Source: an uncultured Christensenellaceae bacterium
Lineage (GTDB): Bacteria; Bacillota; Clostridia; Christensenellales; Aristaeellaceae
Direction of reading: 5' to 3'
Assembly: GCA_905236495.1 (NCBI GenBank)
Contig: CAJOPV010000207.1
Location: forward strand, 1-8,120
DNA: 8,120 bases
Numbering within the stretch: position 1 is the stretch's first letter; every line of letters begins with the position of its first letter. Positions 1 to 7,085 of this stretch are shown here, piece after piece. Under the pieces are notes generated by a model, which searched no databases, was not told the DNA's origin, and saw only the letters and a list, made by a program, of their open reading frames with translations. Made by a program: the position numbers and the translations under genes.

Positions 1-86
1 ACTGCTCCTCGGACCGGGAGACCCGGTCCTGCGGATAAAAGTCGAAAGGGCTCTTTCGAGCTATCCCGGGGTTTATTGATACTCTG
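1..86. other. Gene-free, hairpin-rich segment at the left edge
   Basis: No coding region is supported here. Two strong inverted repeats are visible. The first has arms GGACCGGG (11-18) and CCCGGTCC (22-29), with a 3-nt loop. The second has arms TCGAAAG (42-48) and CTTTCGA (53-59), with a 4-nt loop, and is flanked by an outer GGATA (33-37) / TATCC (62-66) pair. On the minus strand the second hairpin is followed by CTTTT, a weak U-tract. Together with the stem at 87-116 this could be the end of a structured RNA or of a convergent transcript that begins outside the window. It matches no RNA family that I recognise. Confidence 0.4.
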
Positions 87-116
87 AGCCGCCGGAGACG
101 AGCGTCTTCGGCGGCT
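87..116. terminator. Strong hairpin downstream of the methyltransferase, terminator-like
   Basis: An almost perfect stem joins 87-99 to 104-116 (outer arms AGCCGCCG and CGGCGGCT) and closes on a 4-nt loop. It lies 16 nt past the methyltransferase stop codon, where an operon terminator would be expected. On the minus strand no U-tract follows the stem (CAGAGTATC). On the plus strand the following bases GTTTCTCT are moderately T-rich. It therefore looks at least as good as a terminator for a convergent plus-strand transcript, or as a 3' stabilising hairpin for the minus-strand mRNA. The stem is certain; the role is inferred. Confidence 0.5.
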
Positions 117-132
117 GTTTCTCTGCATTCGG

Positions 133-945
133 TTATTGGACTTTTCTGGCTACGTACATGAGGTGCTCCGTGTGGGTGAGGTAATCTTCCTTTTCGCAGA
201 AGCGCAGGGCGTAATCATACCAGGCCAGGCGCTCCTTTTTCGGGCGTTTCGCCAGCACGTTTTTATAGGGCGCCAGGATGCTTTCCTGCCCGAAAACCGT
301 TTCCTTTTTCAAGCCAGGGATCAGGGAAAACAGCTTCTCCACATCCGAAACCGTCGTCATGTTGGCGTAGGTGAAGGCCTCGAAGGAAGCGCCTTCGCCC
401 CGGGCGGCGATTTCATAGTATTCCTGCTCCCCGGGCCAGAAGATGGTTTCCGGCAGCTCCCTCAGGCCGTAAATCACCCCGCCGAACATGAGGATGAAGC
501 TGCAAAACAAACACCCGCCGGGCTTTAATACCCGCTTGGCTTCCAGGATGGCCCGGATGCGGGCGTCCTCGTTCATCAGGTGATACAGAGGGCCCATGAG
601 GAACACCTGATCGAAGCTGGCGTCCTGAAAGCGGGACAGGTCCAGGGCGTCGCCCTGCAGCGCGGTGATCCTGACGCCGTACTGCCGTGCTTTCTTTTTG
701 GCGAATTTCACGTTTTCGCCGCTCAGATCCAGCAGCGTCACGGCATGCCCTGCCTTGGCGAAATGGATGGCGTAGTGCCCCGGCCCGCCGCCGATATCCA
801 GGATGCTGTCGCCGGGGCGGATAGAACGCTCCATCATGCGGAGGGTGATGTATTTTTCGTGGGGATGGAATTTTTGCAGCCGATCCCATTCCTTTTTCGG
901 GTCCGCATCATAATGCTCCCGTATTGCCTGAATCTGCTCCTGCAT
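133..945 (-). CDS. Class I SAM-dependent methyltransferase, substrate unknown
   Basis: This is a 270-residue cytosolic protein with a Rossmann-fold methyltransferase core. Motif I, the SAM-binding glycine loop, is ILDIGGGPGHYA at residues 48-59. The acidic residue expected to bind the ribose hydroxyls is D73 (LLDLS), GDALDL at 98-103 lies near the adenine pocket, and the post-core motif is RVLKPGG at 138-144. The N-terminal helix (HYDADPKKEWDRL, 11-23) resembles many small-molecule methyltransferases of Firmicutes. The roughly 120 residues after the core may form the substrate lid. The ATG at 945 follows GGAGG with only 4 nt of spacing. It is the last gene of the leftward cluster but is set apart from paaK by 81 nt holding two strong hairpins, so co-transcription is uncertain. 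The sequence does not reveal the substrate; an aromatic acid or keto acid would suit the context but is only a guess. Confidence 0.9.
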   Translation of the reverse strand: MQEQIQAIREHYDADPKKEWDRLQKFHPHEKYITLRMMERSIRPGDSILDIGGGPGHYAIHFAKAGHAVTLLDLSGENVKFAKKKARQYGVRITALQGDALDLSRFQDASFDQVFLMGPLYHLMNEDARIRAILEAKRVLKPGGCLFCSFILMFGGVIYGLRELPETIFWPGEQEYYEIAARGEGASFEAFTYANMTTVSDVEKLFSLIPGLKKETVFGQESILAPYKNVLAKRPKKERLAWYDYALRFCEKEDYLTHTEHLMYVARKVQ

Positions 946-1026
946 AAGACCTCCGGGATGGGATGATGCAAGGGAGTTCCTCCCTTGCCTCGGGGCACAG
1001 GGGCCGCGGAGGCCCCTGCCCGGTTA
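946..1026. repeat. Two tandem GC-rich hairpins between paaK and the methyltransferase gene
   Basis: Two adjacent perfect inverted repeats fill most of this 81-nt gap. The first pairs 968-976 with 980-988 (GCAAGGGAG / CTCCCTTGC). The second pairs 998-1005 with 1011-1018 (CAGGGGCC / GGCCCCTG). Neither is followed by a U-tract on the minus strand, so neither is a standard intrinsic terminator. The composition and form are like the dispersed intergenic palindromes common in clostridial genomes. They may also mark an mRNA processing or stability site that lowers expression of the last gene. The methyltransferase ribosome binding site (GGAGG) sits at the left end of the gap. Confidence 0.5.
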
Positions 1027-2262
1027 TCAGTCGTACCGTTCGTCGATGACGCGCTTGGTCTTCTTCTCGCTTCTGGGCAGCAATCCGTTTTCCACCACCT
1101 TCACCAGGGGCGTGAAGCCGATGACGCTCTTCACCTTGGCGGCGATGCGGTTGGCAAGATCGGCAAAATCCACGGAGCCGTTGGTTTCCACGTAGATGCG
1201 CATGGTATCCTTGCCGTCCAGGTGGGAGATGCGGATCTGGTATTCGCTGCTGACCTCGGGGAAGGCCTGGAGGATCTCCTCGATCTGGCTGGGGAACACG
1301 TTGACGCCCTTGATCTTCATCATATCGTCGGTGCGGCCCATGATGGTATCCAGCCGGGGATGGCAGGAACCGCAGGGGCATTCGCCCGGGATGATGCGGC
1401 TTAAGTCATGGGTGCGGTAGCGGATCAGGGGCGCGCCCTCCTTCACCAGGGTGGTAATGACGATTTCGCCCATTTCCCCATCCGGCACGGGCTTTAAGGT
1501 ATGGGGATCGATGATCTCGATATAGAGGTAATCGTCCCAATAGTGCATGCCGGTATTGTATTTGCAGTTGATGCCGATGCCGGGGCCGTAGATTTCCGTG
1601 AGGCCGTAAATATCGTACAGCTCGATGCCCAGGCCTTCGGAGATGCGCTGGCGCATCTTATCGCTCCAGCGTTCGGAGCCGATGACGCCCTTCTTCAATT
1701 TGATGCGGTTTTTGATGCCCCGCTTTTCGATCTCCTCGGTGAGGAGCAGGGCGTAGGAGGAGGTGGAGCAAAGCACGGTGGAGCCCATATCCTGCATCAT
1801 TTGCAGCTGCTTTTCCGTGTTGCCCGGGCCCATGGGGATCACCATGGCGCCTAAACGCTCCGCCCCGTTCTGGAAGCCGATGCCCGCCGTCCACAGGCCG
1901 TAGCCCGGGGTGATCTGGATACGGTCCATCTTGGTGATGCCGGCGTATTCATAGCACCGGGCGAACATGATGGCCCAGTCGTCCACGTCCTTCTGGGTGT
2001 AGGGGATGATGACGGGGATCCCCGTGGTGCCGGAGGAGGAGTGGATGCGCACGATCTCTTCCTCCGGGGCGGTCATGAGCCCCAGGGGATAGGCGTCCCG
2101 CAGGTCGCTCTTTTCGGAGAAGGGAAGCTTTTCAAATTCCTCCTGGCTGGATACGCTTTCAATGCCTGCCGCTTCCAGCTTTTTCCCATAAAAGCTGCCG
2201 GCGGATACCAGGGCTTGGATCTGGTGATTGACCTGGGCGATCTGAGAATCGGATATGCGCAT
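1027..2262 (-). CDS. paaK: Phenylacetate-CoA ligase (AMP-forming)
   Basis: This is a 411-residue adenylate-forming enzyme of the PaaK family: arylacetate + ATP + CoA gives arylacetyl-CoA + AMP + PPi, in the cytosol. The phosphate-binding loop HSSSGTTG is at residues 74-81, the YGLTE adenylation motif at 219-223, RYRTHDL at 281-287, the hinge segment GRTDDMMKIKGVNVFP at 309-324, and the C-terminal LPRSEKKTKRVID segment at 395-407 holds the candidate catalytic lysine. A CPCG-C cysteine group at 295-300 is typical of PaaK. The N-terminus is short: the usual opening helix (about 20 residues) is missing, but the ATG at 2262 has a clear site (AGAAGGG, 7-nt spacing). The gene follows iorB by 21 nt, so it is in the same operon. 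Its neighbours point to phenylacetate or indoleacetate as substrate; the exact acid cannot be read from sequence. Confidence 0.93.
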   Translation of the reverse strand: MRISDSQIAQVNHQIQALVSAGSFYGKKLEAAGIESVSSQEEFEKLPFSEKSDLRDAYPLGLMTAPEEEIVRIHSSSGTTGIPVIIPYTQKDVDDWAIMFARCYEYAGITKMDRIQITPGYGLWTAGIGFQNGAERLGAMVIPMGPGNTEKQLQMMQDMGSTVLCSTSSYALLLTEEIEKRGIKNRIKLKKGVIGSERWSDKMRQRISEGLGIELYDIYGLTEIYGPGIGINCKYNTGMHYWDDYLYIEIIDPHTLKPVPDGEMGEIVITTLVKEGAPLIRYRTHDLSRIIPGECPCGSCHPRLDTIMGRTDDMMKIKGVNVFPSQIEEILQAFPEVSSEYQIRISHLDGKDTMRIYVETNGSVDFADLANRIAAKVKSVIGFTPLVKVVENGLLPRSEKKTKRVIDERYD

Positions 2263-2283
2263 GCTGAAACCCTTCTTTCTGTT

Positions 2284-2865
2284 TTATTCTTCTTGCTTCG
2301 CCCATTCCAGGGCTTTTAAGTTCAAAGCGTGGAATTTTTCGGGGATCTTTTCCAGAATGGCGTTTCTCAGGTCCTCTTCAGTGAGGCCCAGAGCGCCGCT
2401 TTCCAGGGCCGCCCCCAGCAGGATCAGGTTCAATACCTTGGAGGAGCCAACCTCCGCGAGGGCCCTTTCCGCATCCACCACCATCAGGCGTTCCACATGA
2501 TCCCGGAGGAAGGAGAGCATGTCCTCCGCCCGGTAGGCGGCGCCGGACAGGGAGGCCGTCACGGGCATCACGGCCCGGTTGCTCACCACCACCTGCCCAC
2601 CGGGCTTGAGGTAGGGCAGCATCCGCACCGCCTCACCGGGCTCAAAGCCCAGGATCAGGTCCGCTTCGCCCCGGGCGATCATGGGGGAATACACGTTATC
2701 CCCCAGCCGCAGGTGGCTGAATACGCTGCCGCCCCGCTGGGCCATGCCGATGGTTTCGGCGCTCATAACGGGGAGGCCCTTCGCCATGGCGGCGGCGGAA
2801 ATCAGCCGGGAGGCCAATACCGTGCCCTGACCGCCAACGCCGCACAAAACGATATTTTTACGCAT
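2284..2865 (-). CDS. iorB: Indolepyruvate:ferredoxin oxidoreductase, beta subunit
   Basis: This is a 193-residue gamma-type (KorC/IorB) subunit of the 2-oxoacid:ferredoxin oxidoreductase superfamily. With IorA it interconverts arylpyruvate + CoA + oxidised ferredoxin and arylacetyl-CoA + CO2 + reduced ferredoxin. It opens with the glycine-rich motif GVGGQG (residues 9-14) and has the family motif AETIGMAQRGGSVFSHLR (36-53). The open frame extends 51 codons further upstream, but that stretch overlaps iorA and looks like an out-of-frame reading of its ferredoxin domain. The ATG at 2865 is preceded by AGGGAGGTG with about 8 nt of spacing and gives the normal family length. Only 5 nt separate it from the iorA stop codon, with its ribosome binding site inside the end of iorA, so translational coupling is likely. 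Confidence 0.94.
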   Translation of the reverse strand: MRKNIVLCGVGGQGTVLASRLISAAAMAKGLPVMSAETIGMAQRGGSVFSHLRLGDNVYSPMIARGEADLILGFEPGEAVRMLPYLKPGGQVVVSNRAVMPVTASLSGAAYRAEDMLSFLRDHVERLMVVDAERALAEVGSSKVLNLILLGAALESGALGLTEEDLRNAILEKIPEKFHALNLKALEWAKQEE

Positions 2866-2870
2866 GATGC

Positions 2871-4664
2871 TCACCTCCCTAAGATAGCCCCTGCCGGGCA
2901 CAGCTGACCGCACAGGGAACAGCCCACGCACTGCCCCGGATCGATGACCGCCTTGCCGTCCGCGAAGCTCAGGGCGGGGCAGCCGATTTCCCTTATGCAC
3001 TTTTTGCAGCCAACGCACTTTGCCTGATCCACCGTCGCCCGGCCCTGGGGCTTTGCCAGCACCACGCAGGGAGATTTGAAAATGACGGCCTTGACCCCCG
3101 GCTGGGCGCTGACCCGCTTTACCGTCTCCACCGAAAGCGCGTGATTCAGGGGATCCACCGTCTCCACCGTTTGGACGCCGATGCCCCGGAGCACCCCTTC
3201 GATGCTCACCTTTTCCACGATCTCGCCCATCATGGTTTTGCCGGTGCCGGGGTGGGGCTGATGGCCCGTCATGGCGGTCGTGGAATTATCCAGCACGATC
3301 AGGGTAAACTCCGCCTGGTTATATACTGCGTTCACCACCCCGGGGATAGCGGAGGCGAAGAAGGTGCTGTCGCCCACGAAGGCGAAGCAGCGGGTATCCT
3401 TATCCAGATGATTGACGGCCTGGGCGATGCCAAGGCCCGCCCCCATGCACAGGCAGGTATCCACCATGTCCAGGGGCTGAGCGTTTCCCAGGGTATAGCA
3501 GCCGATATCGCCGCAGAAGATGGTCTTTTGCCCCTTCATGGCCTGCTTCACCGCGTAAAAGCTGGCCCGGTGGGGGCAGCCGGCGCACAGCACGGGAGGC
3601 CGCACGGGAAGGGGCGGCAGGGCGGGGGCGGTATCTTGCGCCTGAGGGATGCCCAGGAAAGCGGACAGGGCGGCCTTGACCCCGTCCCGGGTGTTTTCCC
3701 CGGCGGCAGGGGTGTGGCCCGTTAATTTGCCGTAAATCTTCGTTTTGAGCCCGTATTTGCCGCAGACATAGGTGAGACTGCGCTCCAGCACCGGGTCCAG
3801 CTCCTCTACGCAGAGCACCTCATCCAGCCCGCTTAAAAAATCCTTCGCCAGCTTTTCGGGGAAGGGGAAGGGGACGCCCACCTTGAACAGGGGCATATCC
3901 CCCAATTGCCGCCGGGCCTCCATTACGTAGGTATAGCTGATGCCGGAGGCGGCGACGCCCTTCCGGCCCGGGCCCGGGAGGATCTGATTGAAGGGGCAAT
4001 CGGACAGGGTATCCTGAAGGAGAGCGTTGCGCTTTTCGATCTTGATATGGTTCTGATAGCTGAGCCTTGGAAAAATGACCCAGCGGGAGGAATCCTTCAC
4101 GAACCCTTCGGGGGTGTTGACAGTATATTCTTCCGGGTCCTTCACCCGGATATCGGCATAGCCGTGGGATACCCGGGTGGTGGGCCGGAGGAAAACGGGG
4201 GTCTGATGCGCTTCGGAAAAATCAAAGGCGGCCTGGATCATATCATAGGCTTCCTGGGCCGAGGAGGGATCGAACAAGGGGGCCTTGGAGAAGGCGGCAA
4301 AGGTGCGGCTGTCCTGCTCGGTCTGGGAGGAGATGGGGCCGGGATCATCCGCCACCAGCACCACCAAACCGCCCTTCACCCCGATATAGGACAGGCACAT
4401 CAGCGGGTCCGCCGCCACGTTGAGGCCCATCTGCTTCATGGTAACCAGCGCCCGGGCCCCTGCGTAAGCCGCGCCGCCCGCCATTTCCATGGCGGTCTTT
4501 TCGTTGACGGACCATTCCACATACACCCCCTCGCTCCGGCGCTTTGCCACCGTTTCCAGCACCTCGGTGCTGGGGGTGCCGGGATAGCCGCACACCAGGT
4601 TCACCCCGGCGGCAAGGGCCCCCAGGGCGATGGCCTCGTTGCCCATGAGAAATTCTCGATGCAA
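2871..4664 (-). CDS. iorA: Indolepyruvate:ferredoxin oxidoreductase, alpha subunit (TTG start)
   Basis: This is a 597-residue catalytic subunit of normal family length. The N-terminal pyrimidine-type domain carries GYPGTPSTEV at residues 26-35. The thiamine-diphosphate domain follows with CAGCPHR (360-366), GDIGCYTLG (385-393), GDS (431-433) and LDNSTTAMTG (458-467), which bind Mg and ThDP. The C-terminal ferredoxin domain has two 4Fe-4S motifs, with cysteines 550/553/556/562 and 579/582/585/589. The enzyme acts on indolepyruvate, phenylpyruvate and hydroxyphenylpyruvate in characterised relatives, is oxygen sensitive, and is reversible. The start chosen is TTG at 4664 because AAGGAGGG lies 7-8 nt upstream. 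The in-frame ATG at 4646 is about 26 nt from that site and would lose six residues. It lies 22 nt after ecfT. Its operon partners are iorB and paaK. Confidence 0.95.
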   Translation of the reverse strand: MHREFLMGNEAIALGALAAGVNLVCGYPGTPSTEVLETVAKRRSEGVYVEWSVNEKTAMEMAGGAAYAGARALVTMKQMGLNVAADPLMCLSYIGVKGGLVVLVADDPGPISSQTEQDSRTFAAFSKAPLFDPSSAQEAYDMIQAAFDFSEAHQTPVFLRPTTRVSHGYADIRVKDPEEYTVNTPEGFVKDSSRWVIFPRLSYQNHIKIEKRNALLQDTLSDCPFNQILPGPGRKGVAASGISYTYVMEARRQLGDMPLFKVGVPFPFPEKLAKDFLSGLDEVLCVEELDPVLERSLTYVCGKYGLKTKIYGKLTGHTPAAGENTRDGVKAALSAFLGIPQAQDTAPALPPLPVRPPVLCAGCPHRASFYAVKQAMKGQKTIFCGDIGCYTLGNAQPLDMVDTCLCMGAGLGIAQAVNHLDKDTRCFAFVGDSTFFASAIPGVVNAVYNQAEFTLIVLDNSTTAMTGHQPHPGTGKTMMGEIVEKVSIEGVLRGIGVQTVETVDPLNHALSVETVKRVSAQPGVKAVIFKSPCVVLAKPQGRATVDQAKCVGCKKCIREIGCPALSFADGKAVIDPGQCVGCSLCGQLCPAGAILGR

Positions 4665-4686
4665 TTTCTTTCCCTCCTTGGAACTG

Positions 4687-5433
4687 TTATATAATCGCCG
4701 CGAAAACGATCAGAAGGACGCACAGCAGCGCCGCGATACCGTCGATCATACGGAAGGGATACCGCTTGTAGCCGGACTGGGCGGTGCGCAGGTGGAAGCC
4801 CCGCGCCTCCGCCGCCACGGCGGTGGAATCGGCCCGGCGGACGGAGGAAATGAGCAGCGGGGCGCACAGGGGCAATATCATGCCCAGCTTTTTCACGCCT
4901 CTGGCCTTGTCAAACTCCACGCCCCGGGCGGTCTGGGCCTCCATGATATCGCCCATTTCCTCCAGGAACTGGGGAATGAAGCGGATGGTGGTGGTGAGGG
5001 TGAAGGCGTACTTATAGGGCACGTGCAGCACCTGCACCAGGGCGTTGGCAAGATCGGAGATCCGGGTCACCGCCAGCACCAGCGTCAGCGGCATGCACAC
5101 CACCATCAGCCGCAGCACCACCTTCCCCGCCGTCAGGAGCCCCTGATCCGTGACGATCCAGAAAACGGGCTGGCCCCGGCGGGTCAAAAGCGCCTGGAGA
5201 AGGAAAAGGAAGGCCGCGATTTTGAGCAGCCCCTTGAGGATGCTCAGGGTTTTCTTCGGCACCCCGGCAACAAAGCCGATCAAAAGATCAATAAGCAGCA
5301 GCAGGACGAGGAAAATGAGGGAATCCGTCACGAAGGCGGCGGCGCAGATCGCCACGGTGAGCAGCAGCTTGGTGATGGGGTTCAGCCGATGGATCAGGGA
5401 ATCGCCGGGCACGTATTGAAACAGCTCTCTCAT
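4687..5433 (-). CDS. ecfT: ECF transporter transmembrane coupling subunit EcfT
   Basis: This is a 248-residue integral membrane protein that links the substrate-binding S component to the two ATPases. Hydrophobic segments lie near residues 22-35, 38-57, 70-83, 105-122, 183-197 and 231-248. The two coupling-helix motifs characteristic of EcfT are present as TARG (168-171) and EARG (209-212); they dock into grooves of the ATPases. The ATG at 5433 overlaps the stop codon of the preceding ATPase gene by 4 nt (ATGA), which indicates translational coupling and a one-to-one gene set. The four-gene order S-A-A-T fits a dedicated (group I type) ECF importer rather than a shared module. iorA follows after 22 nt. 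Confidence 0.92.
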   Translation of the reverse strand: MRELFQYVPGDSLIHRLNPITKLLLTVAICAAAFVTDSLIFLVLLLLIDLLIGFVAGVPKKTLSILKGLLKIAAFLFLLQALLTRRGQPVFWIVTDQGLLTAGKVVLRLMVVCMPLTLVLAVTRISDLANALVQVLHVPYKYAFTLTTTIRFIPQFLEEMGDIMEAQTARGVEFDKARGVKKLGMILPLCAPLLISSVRRADSTAVAAEARGFHLRTAQSGYKRYPFRMIDGIAALLCVLLIVFAAII

Positions 5434-6248
5434 TGCCTGCTCTCCCTTCGATCCCGTACGGCCCGGGCCATGGCCTCGGGGGTATCCGCCTGCTCAAAGC
5501 CCGCCCCCAGCCGCAGGGACAGATCGATCATCTGAGGCGGCAGGATGGCCCCGGCCTCCATGACGGCCCGATCCCGGAAGATTTCCCGTACGGGGCCGTC
5601 GGCCTTCAGTTCGCCCCCTGCCATCACCAGGGCGCGCCGGGCGTAATCCAGCACCACTTCCATATCGTGGCACACCATCACCACCGTAACGCCCTGCTCC
5701 TCGTTCATGCGGCGGATGCGATCCATGATATGGCAGCACTCCCGGTAATCCAGGCCGGTGGTGGGCTCATCCAGGATCAGCACCTCCGGCTCCACCGCCA
5801 GGATGGAGGCCAGGGCCACCCGCTGACGCTGACCCCGGCTGAGGGCGTAAGGCTCCTCATCGCCGGAAAAGCCGAAATCGGCAAGGATGGCGTCCGCCCG
5901 GGCGTTCAGGGCCTCATCGCCCTCTTCCCCCCGAACGGTTTTCAGGCCGAAGAGGATCTCCTCCCGCACCGTATTTTTGCAGATTTGCCGATCCGGGTTC
6001 TGAAACAGGAAGCCCACCTGCCGCGCACGCTGGCTGACCCGGGTCTCCCGGGTGTCTTTGCCGTTCAGCAGCACCCGGCCTGCCGTGGGCAGGATCAGGC
6101 CGTCGATGAGCTTCACCGTGGTGGTCTTTCCCGCGCCGTTGGCCCCCAGGATGGCGGCGAATTCGCCTTTGCCGATGTGGAAGCTGATGTTTTGCACCGT
6201 GGGGCCCTGGGCTGCGTAGGAAAAACTGACGCCTTCCAATTGTATCAC
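5430..6248 (-). CDS. ecfA: ECF transporter ATPase, second copy (GTG start)
   Basis: This is a 272-residue ABC ATPase of the CbiO/EcfA type that powers the importer as a heterodimer with the product of the upstream gene. It has Walker A GANGAGKTT (35-43), Q-loop Q83, signature LSRGQ (136-140; Arg in place of the usual second Gly-type residue of LSGGQ), Walker B VLILDEP (156-162) with catalytic E161, and switch histidine H194 (CHD). The open frame extends 68 codons upstream, but that part overlaps the other ATPase gene. The GTG at 6248 is chosen because it overlaps the previous stop codon by 4 nt (GTGA), has AAGGAGG 8 nt upstream, and starts just before the conserved first beta strand. The C-terminal tail (from about 228) is the usual EcfA extension. 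Confidence 0.92.
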   Translation of the reverse strand: MIQLEGVSFSYAAQGPTVQNISFHIGKGEFAAILGANGAGKTTTVKLIDGLILPTAGRVLLNGKDTRETRVSQRARQVGFLFQNPDRQICKNTVREEILFGLKTVRGEEGDEALNARADAILADFGFSGDEEPYALSRGQRQRVALASILAVEPEVLILDEPTTGLDYRECCHIMDRIRRMNEEQGVTVVMVCHDMEVVLDYARRALVMAGGELKADGPVREIFRDRAVMEAGAILPPQMIDLSLRLGAGFEQADTPEAMARAVRDRRESRQ

Positions 6249-7066
6249 GAAATCAGCCTCCTTACCAGCCCCTCGGCTTCCTCCAGGTTCACGCACACCG
6301 GCTGATCCAGCAGCCGGGAGAGCTTGGCGACCCGGGGGCAGTTGACCCCCAGGGCCTCCAGGGCGTCGGTATCGGCAAGCACCTGGCGGGTTTCGCCCTG
6401 CCGAACGATCCTTCCCTGATCCATGACAGCCAGCTGCTTTGCGAATTCGCACAGCAGCATGATCTTCTGCTCGATCACCAGCACGGTGACGCCGTATTCC
6501 TCGTTCAGCGTTTTAAGCAAAGAAAAGATTTGGCGGCTGCTTTGGGGGTCCAGCTCGCCTGTGGGCTCGTCCAGCACCAGCACCCGGGGCCGCAAAGCGA
6601 TGATGGAGGCGATGGCGACCTTCTGCCGCTGGCCCCCGGAAAGGGAGGAAATGCTGCGGTCCCGAAGCGCTTCGATGCCCACCTTTTGCAGGGCGAAAGC
6701 CATGCGGGACGGGATCTCCTCATGGGGCACGCCGAAATTTTCCAGGCCGTAGAGCAGTTCGTCTTCCACCACGGAGGATACGATCTGGCTTTCCACATCC
6801 TGAAACACCGTGCCCACCAGCCGGGACAGATCGGTGAGCGGCGTATCCACCGTGTCCAGCCCGTTCACCGTCACCCGCCCGTAGTAATCCCCGGGGAAGT
6901 GGTGGGGGATGATGCCGCTGACGGCCCGGCCCAGGGTGGTTTTCCCGGTCCCCGCCGGGCCGATGACGCCCAGGAAGGCGCCATCAGGCACGGAGAGGGT
7001 GATGTTTTGCAGGGCGGGGCTTTTTTCGCCCTTGTAGGTAAAGGTCAGTTCCTGGATCTCGATCAT
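6245..7066 (-). CDS. ecfA: ECF transporter ATPase, first copy, lacking the switch histidine
   Basis: This is a 273-residue ABC ATPase that pairs with the ATPase encoded next. Walker A is GPAGTGKTT (36-44), the Q-loop glutamine is Q89, the signature is a canonical LSGGQ (142-146), and Walker B is VLVLDEP (162-168) with catalytic E167. At the H-loop the sequence reads VLVIEQKI, so Q200 (codon CAG) stands where most ABC ATPases have histidine. The ATG at 7066 follows GGAGG with 9 nt of spacing and lies 19 nt after the S component gene. The two ATPases are clearly diverged from each other, so they form a heterodimer and are not a recent tandem duplication. Confidence 0.92.
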   Translation of the reverse strand: MIEIQELTFTYKGEKSPALQNITLSVPDGAFLGVIGPAGTGKTTLGRAVSGIIPHHFPGDYYGRVTVNGLDTVDTPLTDLSRLVGTVFQDVESQIVSSVVEDELLYGLENFGVPHEEIPSRMAFALQKVGIEALRDRSISSLSGGQRQKVAIASIIALRPRVLVLDEPTGELDPQSSRQIFSLLKTLNEEYGVTVLVIEQKIMLLCEFAKQLAVMDQGRIVRQGETRQVLADTDALEALGVNCPRVAKLSRLLDQPVCVNLEEAEGLVRRLIS

Positions 7067-7085
7067 GTGGGGATTCCTCCCGCGT

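Noticed and set aside
968..1018. Intrinsic terminator after paaK
   Set aside because: The stems are strong, but no U-tract follows either one on the minus strand.
2866..3018. N-terminal extension of iorB by 51 residues
   Set aside because: It overlaps the iorA ferredoxin domain in another frame, is unlike IorB N-termini, and the ATG at 2865 has an excellent ribosome binding site.
3141..4694. Long plus-strand open frames (for example 3141-3725 and 3906-4694) opposite iorA
   Set aside because: They are antisense to a fully recognisable gene, are rich in His/Gly/Gln from GC-rich codon shadowing, and show no family motifs.
4630..5535. A 301-codon plus-strand open frame opposite ecfT
   Set aside because: It is antisense to ecfT, with low-complexity His/Gln/Gly composition and no recognisable domain.
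6249..6452. N-terminal extension of the second ECF ATPase by 68 residues
   Set aside because: It is the shadow of the first ATPase gene in another frame; the GTG at 6248 has a good ribosome binding site and the coupled GTGA overlap.
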